Shown here: one piece after another, positions 7,217 through 15,725 of the stretch
Numbering within the stretch: the first letter of the stretch is position 1
Layout of the letters: the number at the start of each line of letters is the position of its first letter
Position numbers and translations under genes: made by a program
Notes under the pieces: generated by a model
The model's database searches: none
Seen by the model: only the letters and a program-made list of their open reading frames with translations
Told to the model about the DNA's origin: nothing
Source: DATEDA01 sp963754305
GTDB lineage: Bacteria; Pseudomonadota; Gammaproteobacteria; Burkholderiales; SG8-39
NCBI GenBank assembly: GCA_963754305.1
Contig: CAVWFR010000037.1
Span: 186,001-250,000 of the forward strand
Direction of reading: 5' to 3'
Length of the DNA: 64,000 bases

Positions 7217-10200
7217 CTAAATCTCGCGCCAACCGGCCAGCAGCGGGAAATAGAGACCCAGCCGGCTCGCGCCCCCGAGCGCCCGGCCATAGCGCTCGAG
7301 CTGGGCCGCGTAGCGGCTGCGCTCCTGGTCGAGAAATGCGGCGGCGTCCGCACCCTCGTGAGTGCTGGTCTTGTAATCCACGATCCAGCGCTCGCCGGCG
7401 TCCGTCTGGAACAGCCGGTCGATCACCAGGCGCTGGACCACGCCCTCGGCGAACGCGGTGACGCGATGCTCGGTCACCGCGTGCGGGTGCGGGCCGAGCA
7501 CCCAGCGCCCACGCTCGTCCGCGATCGCGATCCGCAGCGCCGCGAGCGCGCGCTCGGTTGCACCCTCGAGCTCGCTCGCGCGCACTCCGCGCACGGCGAG
7601 CTCGTTCCGCACGCTCGCGCGCAGCCGTCCCACCCGCGCCTCGTCCCAGCCGGCGAGTCGATCGTCGGCGACGTGCTGCAGCCACCGGTGCACCACGCTG
7701 CCGACGTGCCGCGCGGTCTCGCCCACCCAGGAGTACTGGATTGCATCCAGCGCCTGCGCTGGCGCCGCCGGCGCGCGCCAGGCCGGCGCGGGAGGCGGAT
7801 CGGGGAGGCGCCAGTCGGCAGCGAGCCGGGCGAGGTCCTGCGGCGGCGGCCGGGCAAGCGCTGCGCCATAGGCCATCGCCGGCGCGGCCGCAGCCGCCTC
7901 CCGGAACCGCGGCGCGACGACCGGCCAGAGCTTGGCGAGCAGCGTCCCGGCACCCGGCGCGCGCGGATCGCCGTGCTGGTCGCGCTTGACCTCTCCAAGC
8001 AGATGCAGGCGGCAGCGGGCGCGCGTGGCGGCGACGTACAGCAGGCGCGCCGCCTCGTGCTCCGTGCGCTCCGCGTCGATCGCGCGCAGCCGCCGGTAGA
8101 TCGTTTCGTTGCCGGCGCCGGTCGCTTCGATGGGCGCGACCAGCAGCTCCGTTCCCGCGCCCGCCTCCCGCTCGGTCCAGAGGAAGAGCCGCGTGTCCTC
8201 GGCGCGCGGCGGCCGCCCGAGACCGGGGACGATCACGTGGTCGAACTCGAGGCCTTTCGCCTTGTGGATCGTCATGATCTGCGCGTCGGTCGCGCCCGCG
8301 TGCACGTCCGGCAGCGCCCACAGCGCGGCGATCCGCGCCTCGAACTGCGCGCGGTCGCGCAGCTCGCCCGCCGCCTCGGCCTCCTCCAGCGCGTCGAGAT
8401 AGGCCGCCGCGTCCTCGAGCGCGGTGTCGTCCGCGCAGGCCGGCCCGCCGAGCGCGAGCCATGCGTTCTCGACCTGCTCGCGCAAACCCGTGCGCAATCG
8501 CCCGGCGACGAGACCGGCGAGCACGGTGCGCGTTCTGTCGAGCCGCGCCGCGCCGTCGGCGCCGACCCGCGCGAGGCGCGCGTCGTCGTGCAGGAGGTCC
8601 CACACGGTGCGCCCCTCCGTCCCTTCGGCCAGCGCGCAGAGGTCGGCAAGGGTGAGCCCGCACCACGGCGCGCGAAGCACCGCGAGCCAGGCCAGCCGAT
8701 CGGCCGGATGCGCCGCCGCGCGGGTGAGTGCGAGCAGGTCCTGCACCACCGGCCGCCGTCCGAGCTGCTCGATCTCGATCGCGCGGAAGCGCAACCCCGC
8801 TGCCCGCAGCCGCGGCACGATGCGCTCGAGGTGGCTGCGATTGCGCACGAGCACGGCGACGGTCCGGTCCGGATCGCGGCCTTTCACGCCCTCGACGAGC
8901 TCGACGACGCGCGCCGCCTCGCCCTCATAGTCGCCGTCGAAGAACGAATGCACCTCGACCGCGGCCCCGGCGAGCGACGGATGCACCGCGGTGCAGGGCG
9001 CGTAGGGCACCGCGCCCGCCGCGGCGTCCTCGCGCGCCGGCATCATCGGACCGAACGCACCGTTGACCCAGTCGACAATCCCGGCCTGCGAACGGAAGTT
9101 GGCGGCGAGGCGAACCGGCTCGAGCGCAATCGCGCCGATCCGCCCGCTCGCCCAGGTGCGGAGGAACTCCCCGACCTCGGCCTCGCGAAAGCGGTAAATC
9201 GACTGCATCGGGTCGCCGACCGCGAACAGCGTCCGGCCGTCGCCCGGCTGCCAGCCGGCGGCGAGGCGCGCAATGAGCTCGTACTGGCTGATCGAGGTGT
9301 CCTGGAACTCGTCCACCAGGATGTGCCGCACCTGGTAGTCGAGCGCGAGCGCGAGATCGGTCGGCGCGTCGTCGTCGCCGAGCGCGCGGAGCGCGGCCTG
9401 CGCGACCTCGGTGAAATCCACCTTCCCGCGCGCCGCGAATACGACGCGGAGCGCCGCGATCGCGTGCTTGAGGAGGTTTCCGATGGCTTCGAGCACTTCC
9501 CATTGCGCGTCGGTGTAGGACGCGGGTGGCAGCTCGTTCAGCGCCACGAACGCCGCGCGCAGCAGCTCGGCATCGGGGCCCGCTTCGAGCGCTTGCGCCG
9601 CCGGCGACTTCTTGCGCCATGTCCCGTCCTTCGTCAGCAGCGACTGCGCGAGCGCCTGCCATGCCTCGGGCCCGCCGGGCCGAACGCCCGGGTAGAGGGC
9701 CGCCGCGCGCTCGACCAGCCGCTCGCGTTCGTGAACGAGCGCCGTCTCGAGCGCCGCGCGGTCGAGCCGACGCAGTCGGAAAACATGCCGGATCCAGTGG
9801 TCGCGACGGCCGAGCATCCCGGCCAGCAGCGCCGCCACGTGCTCGACGTCGTTGTCGAGATAGCCGAGCAGACGCTCGACGTCGGCCGCCACCGGCTGGC
9901 CGGACTCGACCAACGCGACCGCCGTTCGCGCCGCCTCGAGATACAGGTCGGTCGCGTCCTCGACCATCTCGCGCGCGCCGCCGAACCCGGACAGGACCGG
10001 CATCTGGCGCGCGAGCGCGGCGCACAGCGCATCGATCGTTTGGATGCGGAGACGCGCCGGATTATCGTCGACTCTCCAATCCTCGCGACGGTCGCGTTCC
10101 GCCACCGCTCGCGCGAGCGCGAGCGTGCGCGCCCGGTGCGGGCTCTCCGGGCGCTGGTCCAAATGCGCGGCGGCGAGCGCGGCTAGCACGCGGCCGCGCA

Positions 10201-10396
10201 TCTCGCCCGCCGCCTTCCGAGTGAAGGTGATCGCGACGATCTCTTCCGGCGCGTCGACCGTGGCGAGAAGCGCAAGGTAGCGCTGGATGAGGAGCTCGGT
10301 CTTGCCCGATCCGGCCGGGGCCTGCACGATGAACGAGCGCGTCGGATCGAGCGCGCGTTCGCGCGCCGCGGCGTCGGAGGTGTCGTCGGGCGCCAT
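7217..10396 (-). CDS. addA: AddA-like ATP-dependent helicase-nuclease (double-strand break repair)
   Basis: A 1059-residue UvrD/Rep superfamily 1 helicase fused to a RecB-type nuclease. The Walker A motif APAGSGKT is at residues 26-33. LVDEFQDTS is the DExx box, AVGDPMQSIYRFREAEV is motif III, and YVAATRARCRLHLLG is motif VI. Near the C-terminus WIVDYKTSTHEG is the PD-(D/E)xK nuclease core, followed by QLERYGRAL. It should unwind and resect broken DNA ends for RecA. Its ATG (10396) directly abuts the TAG of the AddB-like gene with no spacer, so the two are translationally coupled and presumably form a complex, as AddAB does. Confidence 0.9.
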   Translation of the reverse strand: MAPDDTSDAAARERALDPTRSFIVQAPAGSGKTELLIQRYLALLATVDAPEEIVAITFTRKAAGEMRGRVLAALAAAHLDQRPESPHRARTLALARAVAERDRREDWRVDDNPARLRIQTIDALCAALARQMPVLSGFGGAREMVEDATDLYLEAARTAVALVESGQPVAADVERLLGYLDNDVEHVAALLAGMLGRRDHWIRHVFRLRRLDRAALETALVHERERLVERAAALYPGVRPGGPEAWQALAQSLLTKDGTWRKKSPAAQALEAGPDAELLRAAFVALNELPPASYTDAQWEVLEAIGNLLKHAIAALRVVFAARGKVDFTEVAQAALRALGDDDAPTDLALALDYQVRHILVDEFQDTSISQYELIARLAAGWQPGDGRTLFAVGDPMQSIYRFREAEVGEFLRTWASGRIGAIALEPVRLAANFRSQAGIVDWVNGAFGPMMPAREDAAAGAVPYAPCTAVHPSLAGAAVEVHSFFDGDYEGEAARVVELVEGVKGRDPDRTVAVLVRNRSHLERIVPRLRAAGLRFRAIEIEQLGRRPVVQDLLALTRAAAHPADRLAWLAVLRAPWCGLTLADLCALAEGTEGRTVWDLLHDDARLARVGADGAARLDRTRTVLAGLVAGRLRTGLREQVENAWLALGGPACADDTALEDAAAYLDALEEAEAAGELRDRAQFEARIAALWALPDVHAGATDAQIMTIHKAKGLEFDHVIVPGLGRPPRAEDTRLFLWTEREAGAGTELLVAPIEATGAGNETIYRRLRAIDAERTEHEAARLLYVAATRARCRLHLLGEVKRDQHGDPRAPGAGTLLAKLWPVVAPRFREAAAAAPAMAYGAALARPPPQDLARLAADWRLPDPPPAPAWRAPAAPAQALDAIQYSWVGETARHVGSVVHRWLQHVADDRLAGWDEARVGRLRASVRNELAVRGVRASELEGATERALAALRIAIADERGRWVLGPHPHAVTEHRVTAFAEGVVQRLVIDRLFQTDAGERWIVDYKTSTHEGADAAAFLDQERSRYAAQLERYGRALGGASRLGLYFPLLAGWREI

Positions 10397-13135
10397 CTAC
10401 TCTTCTCCAACGCCGGTTTCGAGCCGCTCGTGGATCCGGCAGAGGGGCTGCAGGTCGCATTCGCGGCAGGTCTGCAACCCTTTCTTGGGCGCAACGTCGG
10501 CGCGGCCCGACGCGAACTCGACCGCCAGCCGCTCGAGCTCGCCGCGCCAGAACGCGACTTGCGCGTTCCAATCGGCTTGCGCACCGCTCCGGCTTCCGGC
10601 CTGCGCCGGCGTCCCGACACCGGGCAGCAACCCTTCCAACCTCGCGAGCCCGACAAACTTCATCTCGCGCGAGCGGACCTGAGCGAACGCCGCTGCAGCT
10701 GCGCCGGGCTCGGCGGCGGTGGCGTAGATCGGCAGCTGCGGCTCGTCGAGACGCGCGCGCAGGATCGAGGCGAGCACCGGCGTCCCGGTCTTGTAGTCGA
10801 TCACGATGCGCTCGCCCGACGCGGTCTCGTCGACACGGTCGAGACGGACGGCGAGCGCGAGCGGCCCGACCACGACCGCGCGTTTTTCTTCCACCGGCAG
10901 CACGGTGAACGCTTCGCGGCCGCAGTCGATCTCGAGCCAATCGTCCGCAAGCCGCGCGAGACGGCCGCGCTCGATGGCCGCGAAGCGTCCGCGCAAGGTC
11001 GTCGGACGCCGCGTGCGGGCGTCGGCGATCGCCTCCTCGACTGCACGTGCGATCAGCGCGTCTCGTTCGGCCGCCGGAAGTGCCTCGAGCGCCCGCTTCG
11101 TTCCGAGCTTCCGCCACACCGCTTCGAGCACCCGATGCACGAGCGTGCCGCGCTCCATCGCATCGAGGCCGGCGTGCGGCGCCTCGATCGGTCCCGCGGC
11201 CAGCCGGCGCCTGGCGAACGCGCGGAACGGGCAGGCCGCCTGGTCCTTCAGCAGTCCGGTGCCGCCCCGGCTGCGACCGCCGGCCGCGAGCGCCGGCGCC
11301 TGCGCGTCGAGCACCCGCTCGATCGATGCGCTCCGGTGGATTGCATTGCGCCAGCTCCCGTACTCGGGTAGCGCCGGCGCGGTCTCGGCGAAGGATGCGA
11401 TCAGCGGGCTCGGCGCCAGATCGCGGTCGCCCTCGCGCAGCGGATGCGACAGGACGACTTCGTCCGCGCCGGTCAGCCACTCGCCGGTAAGCCGCTGCGC
11501 GAACGCGAGCGCCGTGGCGGGCGTCGCGTTGGGAATTCCGGCGACCCGCTGCAATCGCAACGGCAGGAACGGGTTGGGGTTCGGTGCCGGCGGCCAGGCT
11601 TCGTCGGTGAGTCCGGTCACCCAGAGGTGATCGAACGCCATGCCGGCGGCCTCGAGCACGCCGAGCACCTGGATCGGCACTGCCGGCGTCTCCGGCTGGA
11701 ACAAGGTCTCCCCGGCCATCCGCGTGAGCCGCGCGAGTGCAGCCTCGAATCCCATGCGTGGCGCGACTCTTTCGAGCGCGGCGAGCCGCGCCAGCACCTC
11801 GTGCCATTTCTGCAGTGCCTGGTACTCGTCCGACGCGAGACCGCGCTCGCCCGGGAAGCCGAGCAGCGCGAGCGCGTCGCCGAACCCACGCGCCCAGTCG
11901 GCGGGCGACCGCGCGTCGAAGAGTTGCTTGCGGAAGTCCGCGTAGGCGCGCAACCGCTCGGCGAGCGCGCCGCCGTCGGTGAGCAGCGCGGCGAGCCGGT
12001 CCAGGGTCACGGTTGGTTCGGCACGCCGGCGCAGCCAGGCGTCCCCGCGCGCACGCGCCTGGGCCTCGCTCTCCGCGAGCGCGAGGAACGGCGACCGGAT
12101 CACGCGGCTCGCCTGCTCGAACGGCGTTTCGCGACCGGCGAGCTCGAGCGCGGCGAGGGCGTGCGCGACCAGCGGAAAGCCGGCGAGTGGATCGCCGAGC
12201 GAGACGTTGAACGGCAGCACGCCGCCGGCGCGTCCGGGGTCCATCGTCTCGGCGAGCGCGCGGCGGAGCCCGCGCTTGTGCCGGTGGAGCTCGGGCACGA
12301 CGATCGCGATGCGCGCCGCCGGGTTCACCTCCAGCCGCGCGCGGGCCCAGCGGGCGGCAAGCGCGAATTCCGCGCGCGCATCGGCGGCGGTGACGCGGAT
12401 AGCGTCCGCCGCTCGCTGCGGCGGGGCGCACCGCGCGAGCGCTGTGCCGCGCGCGGCCAGCGCGCGGAAAAGTGCGCCCTGCTGCGGGGTGAAGGCGTCG
12501 AACCCGTAAGCAACGAGCCGCGGCGGCTTTCTGACGCGCGGCTCGCCAAGCGCCGCGGCGGCCACCGCGGGAAGCCGCGCACGATCGGTGACGTGCTCGC
12601 GACCGGTCCATGCGGCGTAGTCGCGCGCCCAGCCGGCGAACGCCACTGCGTCGTCGCCAGCGAGCGTGCCGGGCAACCCGTCGGCGAGATCCCACGCATG
12701 AGCGAGAGTCCACGCCTCGCGCGCGAGCGTGGCGGCTTCCGGAATTGCGAGCAGCGCGTCGCCGATCCCGGAGCGCCGCAGAACGTCCTCCCAGAGGCTC
12801 TGCTCCTGATCGGGGGTCAGCAGGAGCGGCAGGCCCGCGGCGAGATCCGAGTGGAGCGCATCGTCGTAGAGACGCTCCACGAACGCCCCGTACGGAAGCA
12901 CGTCGGCCGTCTCCCATACCGTGCGGCCCGACGCTTGCTGGCGGCGGTCGAACTCGGCTGCGAGCGTCTGCGCGAGCCGGCGATTGGGTGTGACGACCGT
13001 GGTCGCGCCATCGGGCGCATCACCGGACGCACCACCGGACGCACTACCGGACGCACCACCGGATCCACCACCGGGCGCGCGCGCGAGCCGGCCGAAGAGC
13101 TCGTCCGGCGAGAGCTCGAAGATCGCGTCCGCCAT
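10397..13135 (-). CDS. AddB-like PD-(D/E)xK nuclease / inactivated helicase (probable DNA repair protein family)
   Basis: A 912-residue partner of the AddA-like protein. The N-terminal half is helicase-like but lacks a Walker A motif (TTVVTPNRRLAQTLAAEFDR replaces it), as in betaproteobacterial AddB-type proteins. The C-terminal nuclease core is RIVIDYKTGTP with QLPIYA downstream. Cysteines in ACPFRAF and TCRECDLQPLC frame the nuclease and fit the Fe-S cluster of AddB. Residues ~22-45 are a Gly/Ala/Ser linker encoded by a 12-bp tandem repeat. The stop TAG touches the next gene's ATG. I leave the symbol blank because the family is usually named only as a probable DNA repair protein. Confidence 0.85.
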   Translation of the reverse strand: MADAIFELSPDELFGRLARAPGGGSGGASGSASGGASGDAPDGATTVVTPNRRLAQTLAAEFDRRQQASGRTVWETADVLPYGAFVERLYDDALHSDLAAGLPLLLTPDQEQSLWEDVLRRSGIGDALLAIPEAATLAREAWTLAHAWDLADGLPGTLAGDDAVAFAGWARDYAAWTGREHVTDRARLPAVAAAALGEPRVRKPPRLVAYGFDAFTPQQGALFRALAARGTALARCAPPQRAADAIRVTAADARAEFALAARWARARLEVNPAARIAIVVPELHRHKRGLRRALAETMDPGRAGGVLPFNVSLGDPLAGFPLVAHALAALELAGRETPFEQASRVIRSPFLALAESEAQARARGDAWLRRRAEPTVTLDRLAALLTDGGALAERLRAYADFRKQLFDARSPADWARGFGDALALLGFPGERGLASDEYQALQKWHEVLARLAALERVAPRMGFEAALARLTRMAGETLFQPETPAVPIQVLGVLEAAGMAFDHLWVTGLTDEAWPPAPNPNPFLPLRLQRVAGIPNATPATALAFAQRLTGEWLTGADEVVLSHPLREGDRDLAPSPLIASFAETAPALPEYGSWRNAIHRSASIERVLDAQAPALAAGGRSRGGTGLLKDQAACPFRAFARRRLAAGPIEAPHAGLDAMERGTLVHRVLEAVWRKLGTKRALEALPAAERDALIARAVEEAIADARTRRPTTLRGRFAAIERGRLARLADDWLEIDCGREAFTVLPVEEKRAVVVGPLALAVRLDRVDETASGERIVIDYKTGTPVLASILRARLDEPQLPIYATAAEPGAAAAAFAQVRSREMKFVGLARLEGLLPGVGTPAQAGSRSGAQADWNAQVAFWRGELERLAVEFASGRADVAPKKGLQTCRECDLQPLCRIHERLETGVGEE
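13017..13076. repeat. Five-unit 12-bp tandem repeat inside the AddB-like gene
   Basis: Five consecutive 12-base units, consensus GCACCACCGGAC on the plus strand, start at 13017, 13029, 13041, 13053 and 13065. Units 2-4 differ by one or two bases, and unit 5 and the last base of unit 4 drift. On the coding (minus) strand each unit encodes four residues of a Gly-Ala-Ser-Gly linker. The length stays a multiple of three, so slippage would change linker length without breaking the frame. Confidence 0.85.
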
Positions 13136-13152
13136 CAGCGCCGGATGATAGG

Positions 13153-13299
13153 TCAGCGAGGCGCGTTATGGGCCGCAGCGGTAATTGAGTGCGGGCGCGC
13201 GTCCGTGCCCGGCTCGGCGCCGAACGCCACTACGATGAGGATCGCCAGCGCACTCGCGATCGCAACCGCGCGATCGCCGAGCGACTCGTGCTGCTCCAT
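13153..13299 (-). CDS. Putative 48-residue single-span membrane peptide
   Basis: An ATG at 13299 with GGGAG five bases upstream opens 48 residues: MEQHESLGDRAVAIASALAI, then LIVVAFGAEPGTDARP, ending HNAPR. The central 18 residues are hydrophobic enough for one membrane span, with an acidic N-terminus. No family is recognised. It lies between the WYL regulator (75 bases upstream) and the AddB-like gene (17 bases downstream), all on the minus strand. The ribosome binding site and span support it; lack of known relatives keeps confidence moderate. Confidence 0.4.
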   Translation of the reverse strand: MEQHESLGDRAVAIASALAILIVVAFGAEPGTDARPHSITAAAHNAPR

Positions 13300-13374
13300 G
13301 GATGCTCCCGGTATGAGGGATGCGGGGAGTATGCCGGGGGCAGTGGCTCAGGGGACGAGCCTGCGTGCCGCGAC

Positions 13375-14343
13375 TCAATCCCCGTAACGCGCGAGCGCCG
13401 CGGCGAGCTGCGCGCGCACCGTATCGCGCAGGCTCGCCGGCGCGAGGACCTCGACGTGCGGACCGTGCCGCAGGACGTCCATCGCCAGCTCGCGCGCATC
13501 GGAGAACGGCAGCTCCAGCAGATAGCTCCCGTCGGGCTCGAAGCGGCCCTGCTGCTGCGGATGCCAGGCCTCGGCCGACACCCAACGGGCGCGCTCGGCG
13601 CTGAAACGCAGCGTCGCCCAGGTCGTCGCGCGACCGGAGAAGATGCCGTAGCCGGAAGCGAGCACGTCGTCGAGATCGCGCTCGGCGACCACCTTCGCCT
13701 TGCGGTCGGTGGGCACGGCCGACTGGATCGCGTCCACGGCGAAGCTCCGGAGGTCTTCGCGGAGATGGCACCAGGCGTCGCAATACCAGTTCTCGCGATA
13801 GTGAACCAGCCGCTGCGGGCTGATCTCCCGCTCGGTGCGTTCGTTCGAGCCGCGGCTCACGTAGGCGATGTGTAGCCGGCGGCGGTCGAGCAGCGCGTTG
13901 GCGACCCGCTCGAAGTGCGGCAGCGCGACCTTGCGCGCGCCGAGATGGATGAGGCGGATGCGCCGCTCGACCTCCTCGGCCTTGTGCTCCCCGCTGCCGA
14001 GGAGCGCGCGCAGCCGCGCGCGAAGCGGCTTGATGTGCGGCTCTAGCAATCCCGGCTGCAGGTCGGCGAGCAGGTGTTGCATCGTCAACAGCGCGCGGAC
14101 CTCGGACGGATTGAACCACAGGCCGGGCAGCTGGTAGCGTTCGCCGTCGCCGCCCGCGAAGCGGTAACCGCCGGCGACTCGGTCCCACTCGATCGGCGCG
14201 TTGAGCCGATCGCGCATGTACTCGAGGTCGCGCTTGAACGTCGCGCGCGAAACGCCGAGCGAGTCGAGCAGCTCGCGCAGCTTTACCGTGCCGCGCGCGG
14301 CCAGGAGCTGGTGGATCTTGTAGAAGCGTTCGGTGCGGTCCAT
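13375..14343 (-). CDS. WYL-domain transcriptional regulator (YafY/DeoR-like helix-turn-helix)
   Basis: A 322-residue regulator. Residues 1-60 form a winged helix-turn-helix (VKLRELLDSLGVSRATFKRD, then WDRVAGGYRF). The central WYL domain carries the region EISPQRLVHYRENWYCDAW, with W-Y-C in place of the name-giving W-Y-L. A WCX-type C-terminal domain ends LRDTVRAQLAAALARYGD. Such proteins sense ligands or single-stranded nucleic acids and often control DNA-damage or defence genes. The start is the ATG at 14343. Transcription runs toward the membrane peptide and the AddB/AddA-like genes, so control of that cluster is possible but not shown. Confidence 0.88.
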   Translation of the reverse strand: MDRTERFYKIHQLLAARGTVKLRELLDSLGVSRATFKRDLEYMRDRLNAPIEWDRVAGGYRFAGGDGERYQLPGLWFNPSEVRALLTMQHLLADLQPGLLEPHIKPLRARLRALLGSGEHKAEEVERRIRLIHLGARKVALPHFERVANALLDRRRLHIAYVSRGSNERTEREISPQRLVHYRENWYCDAWCHLREDLRSFAVDAIQSAVPTDRKAKVVAERDLDDVLASGYGIFSGRATTWATLRFSAERARWVSAEAWHPQQQGRFEPDGSYLLELPFSDARELAMDVLRHGPHVEVLAPASLRDTVRAQLAAALARYGD

Positions 14344-14479
14344 CGGCGCGCGGCGCGAATGCCAACCAGTTCACGTTTTGCCGTCATTGGCGGCGGGGAT
14401 TGCAAAAGATTGTCACATGACGCGCCGGCACGCGGGAGCGCGTGGCAACGTTCGTCCCGTATCCCCTGCGGCAAGCGTT

Positions 14480-14508
14480 GGGCCGGCGAAAGCCGGCCCT
14501 TCTTTTTT
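14480..14508 (+). terminator. Rho-independent terminator with no obvious upstream gene
   Basis: GGGCCGGC (14480-14487), GAAA loop, GCCGGCCC (14492-14499), then TTCTTTTTT. The perfect 8-bp GC stem with a stable tetraloop and T run is the strongest intrinsic terminator in the window. On the plus strand nothing coding precedes it (the neighbour reads away), so it may end a small RNA transcribed from the 14344-14480 stretch. Confidence 0.65.
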
Positions 14509-14541
14509 GCGCGCAGCGAAGGGCATCGCCCACTCGTACGA

Positions 14542-14599
14542 ACAAGGGAAGACGTCCCTTGTGTAGCCCTCATGGAAGAACAAGGGGCGAACCCCTTGT
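14542..14599. repeat. Two adjacent hairpins sharing an ACAAGGG core
   Basis: Hairpin 1: ACAAGGGA (14542-14549), 5-base loop, TCCCTTGT (14555-14562). Hairpin 2: ACAAGGGG (14580-14587), CGAA loop, CCCCTTGT (14592-14599). Both stems are perfect. Neither is followed by a T run, so they are more likely dispersed repeat elements or RNA-processing sites than terminators. Confidence 0.6.
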
Positions 14600-14690
14600 A
14601 TCTCCCCCTCTCCCGGGCCGGCACTAGACGTTTGCGCTGTGACCCGCTCCCCCTTTCGCGCCCCTCGCACGACGGGCTGCCGGCACGTCT

Positions 14691-14696
14691 AGAATC
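14691..14696 (+). promoter_or_regulatory. Putative -10 box TAGAAT upstream of the Bug/MBL/FAH cassette
   Basis: TAGAAT lies 34 bases before the ATG at 14731 and inside the right arm of the inverted pair CTAGACGT/ACGTCTAG. The -35 region is not clear. The same CTAGAATCC context occurs before 47331, which supports a promoter role. Confidence 0.35.
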
Positions 14697-14730
14697 CGCC
14701 CGGGGTCGCGGTCGACCGGAGGAGATCGGG

Positions 14731-15714
14731 ATGACGTTGCCGTTTTTGCGCCGCGCGCTGCGGGCCTCGCTGCTCGCGGCCGGCTGTGCGCTCCTCGCCG
14801 GCCTCGCCCACGCGCAAGGCGGCGCCTATCCGAACCGAGTGGTCCGCGTGATCGTCCCGTTCGCCGCCAGCACGTCGCCCGACGTCGTGATGCGCATCGT
14901 GACGCCTAAGGTCGCGGAGCTGTGGGGCCAACAGATTATCGTCGAGAACCGGACCGGCGCGGGGGGAAACATCGGCGCGGCCGCGGTGGCGAACGCCGCA
15001 CCGGACGGCTACACGCTGCTCTACACGATCAACTCGACGATCTGCGCCAACCCGCATCTCTACCCGAGCCTGCCCTACGATCCGTTCAAGAGCTTCGCGC
15101 CGGTCTCTCTCATCGCCAACCTCGGCTACGTCCTGATCGCGAAGCCCGGCCTCCCGGTCCGCACGCTGCCGGAACTGATCGCGTTCGCAAAAGCGAACCC
15201 GGGGAAGCTCAACTACGGCTCGGGCGGCAACGGCGTCGGCAACCACATCGTCATGGAGCTCCTCGCCGGGATGGCCGGCATCACGATGCAGCACGTGCCG
15301 ATGCGCACCAACACCGTCACCGCGGTGATGACCGGCGAGATCGACCTCGTCATGAGCCCCTACACCACCGGGGTGCCGGCGGCGAAGGGCGGCAAGGTCC
15401 AACCGCTCGGGGTCTCGCTGGCGAAGCGCACCGAGCAACTGCCGGATCTGCCGGCGATCGGTGAAACGCTTCCCGGTTACGTCGGCGACGCGTGGCACGG
15501 CCTGTTCGCGCCCGCCGGCACGCCGCCGGCGATCGTCGACAAGATCCAGGCGGATTTCGCGCGGGTGCTCGCGATGCCCGACACCCGCAAGCGGCTGCTG
15601 GACATCGGCCTGGAGCCAATCGGCTCGACCCCGGCCGATTTCGCCGTCGTGATGAAGCACGACTACGACAAGTGGGGCAAGGTGATCCGCGACGCGAACA
15701 TCAAACTCGATTGA
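14731..15714 (+). CDS. Bug-family periplasmic substrate-binding protein
   Basis: The ATG at 14731 follows GGAGGAG and gives 327 residues; the long frame upstream is not homologous. A signal peptide ends near GLAHAQGG (residue ~30). The mature domain shows YPNRVVRVIVPF, IVENRTGAGGNIGAAAV, AAPDGYTLLY, LPYDPFKSFAPVSLI and APAGTPPAIVDKI, the standard Bug blocks. It leads a plus-strand cassette with a metallo-beta-lactamase-fold hydrolase (11 bases downstream) and a fumarylacetoacetate-hydrolase-family enzyme. No TctA/TctB partner is nearby. Confidence 0.92.
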   Translation: MTLPFLRRALRASLLAAGCALLAGLAHAQGGAYPNRVVRVIVPFAASTSPDVVMRIVTPKVAELWGQQIIVENRTGAGGNIGAAAVANAAPDGYTLLYTINSTICANPHLYPSLPYDPFKSFAPVSLIANLGYVLIAKPGLPVRTLPELIAFAKANPGKLNYGSGGNGVGNHIVMELLAGMAGITMQHVPMRTNTVTAVMTGEIDLVMSPYTTGVPAAKGGKVQPLGVSLAKRTEQLPDLPAIGETLPGYVGDAWHGLFAPAGTPPAIVDKIQADFARVLAMPDTRKRLLDIGLEPIGSTPADFAVVMKHDYDKWGKVIRDANIKLD

Positions 15715-15725
15715 CGGAGACGCAA

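Larger units (their letters stand above)
14344..14730. other. 387-base gene-free region with three strong hairpins and a promoter-like site
   Basis: No protein frame here is convincing. In plus-strand order it holds an orphan terminator (14480-14508), two hairpins sharing an ACAAGGG core (14542-14562 and 14580-14599), an inverted pair CTAGACGT/ACGTCTAG (14624-14631 and 14685-14692), a TAGAAT -10-like site (14691) and the GGAGGAG ribosome site of the next gene. The translated reading of the first half in several frames looks like a generic dispersed intergenic element rather than a gene. Confidence 0.6.

Noticed and set aside
7358..10186. 942-residue plus-strand frame
   Set aside because: It mirrors the AddA-like gene on the other strand, with no recognisable domain and a composition dominated by Arg, Ala, Gly and Leu.
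11444..13387. 647-residue plus-strand frame opposite the AddB-like gene
   Set aside because: Antisense shadow; the minus-strand protein has clear nuclease and cysteine motifs.
14417..14566. Short plus-strand frame across the orphan terminator (VGPAKAGPSFLRAAKG)
   Set aside because: It reads through a perfect terminator hairpin; the peptide is the translation of repeat-like intergenic DNA rather than a gene.
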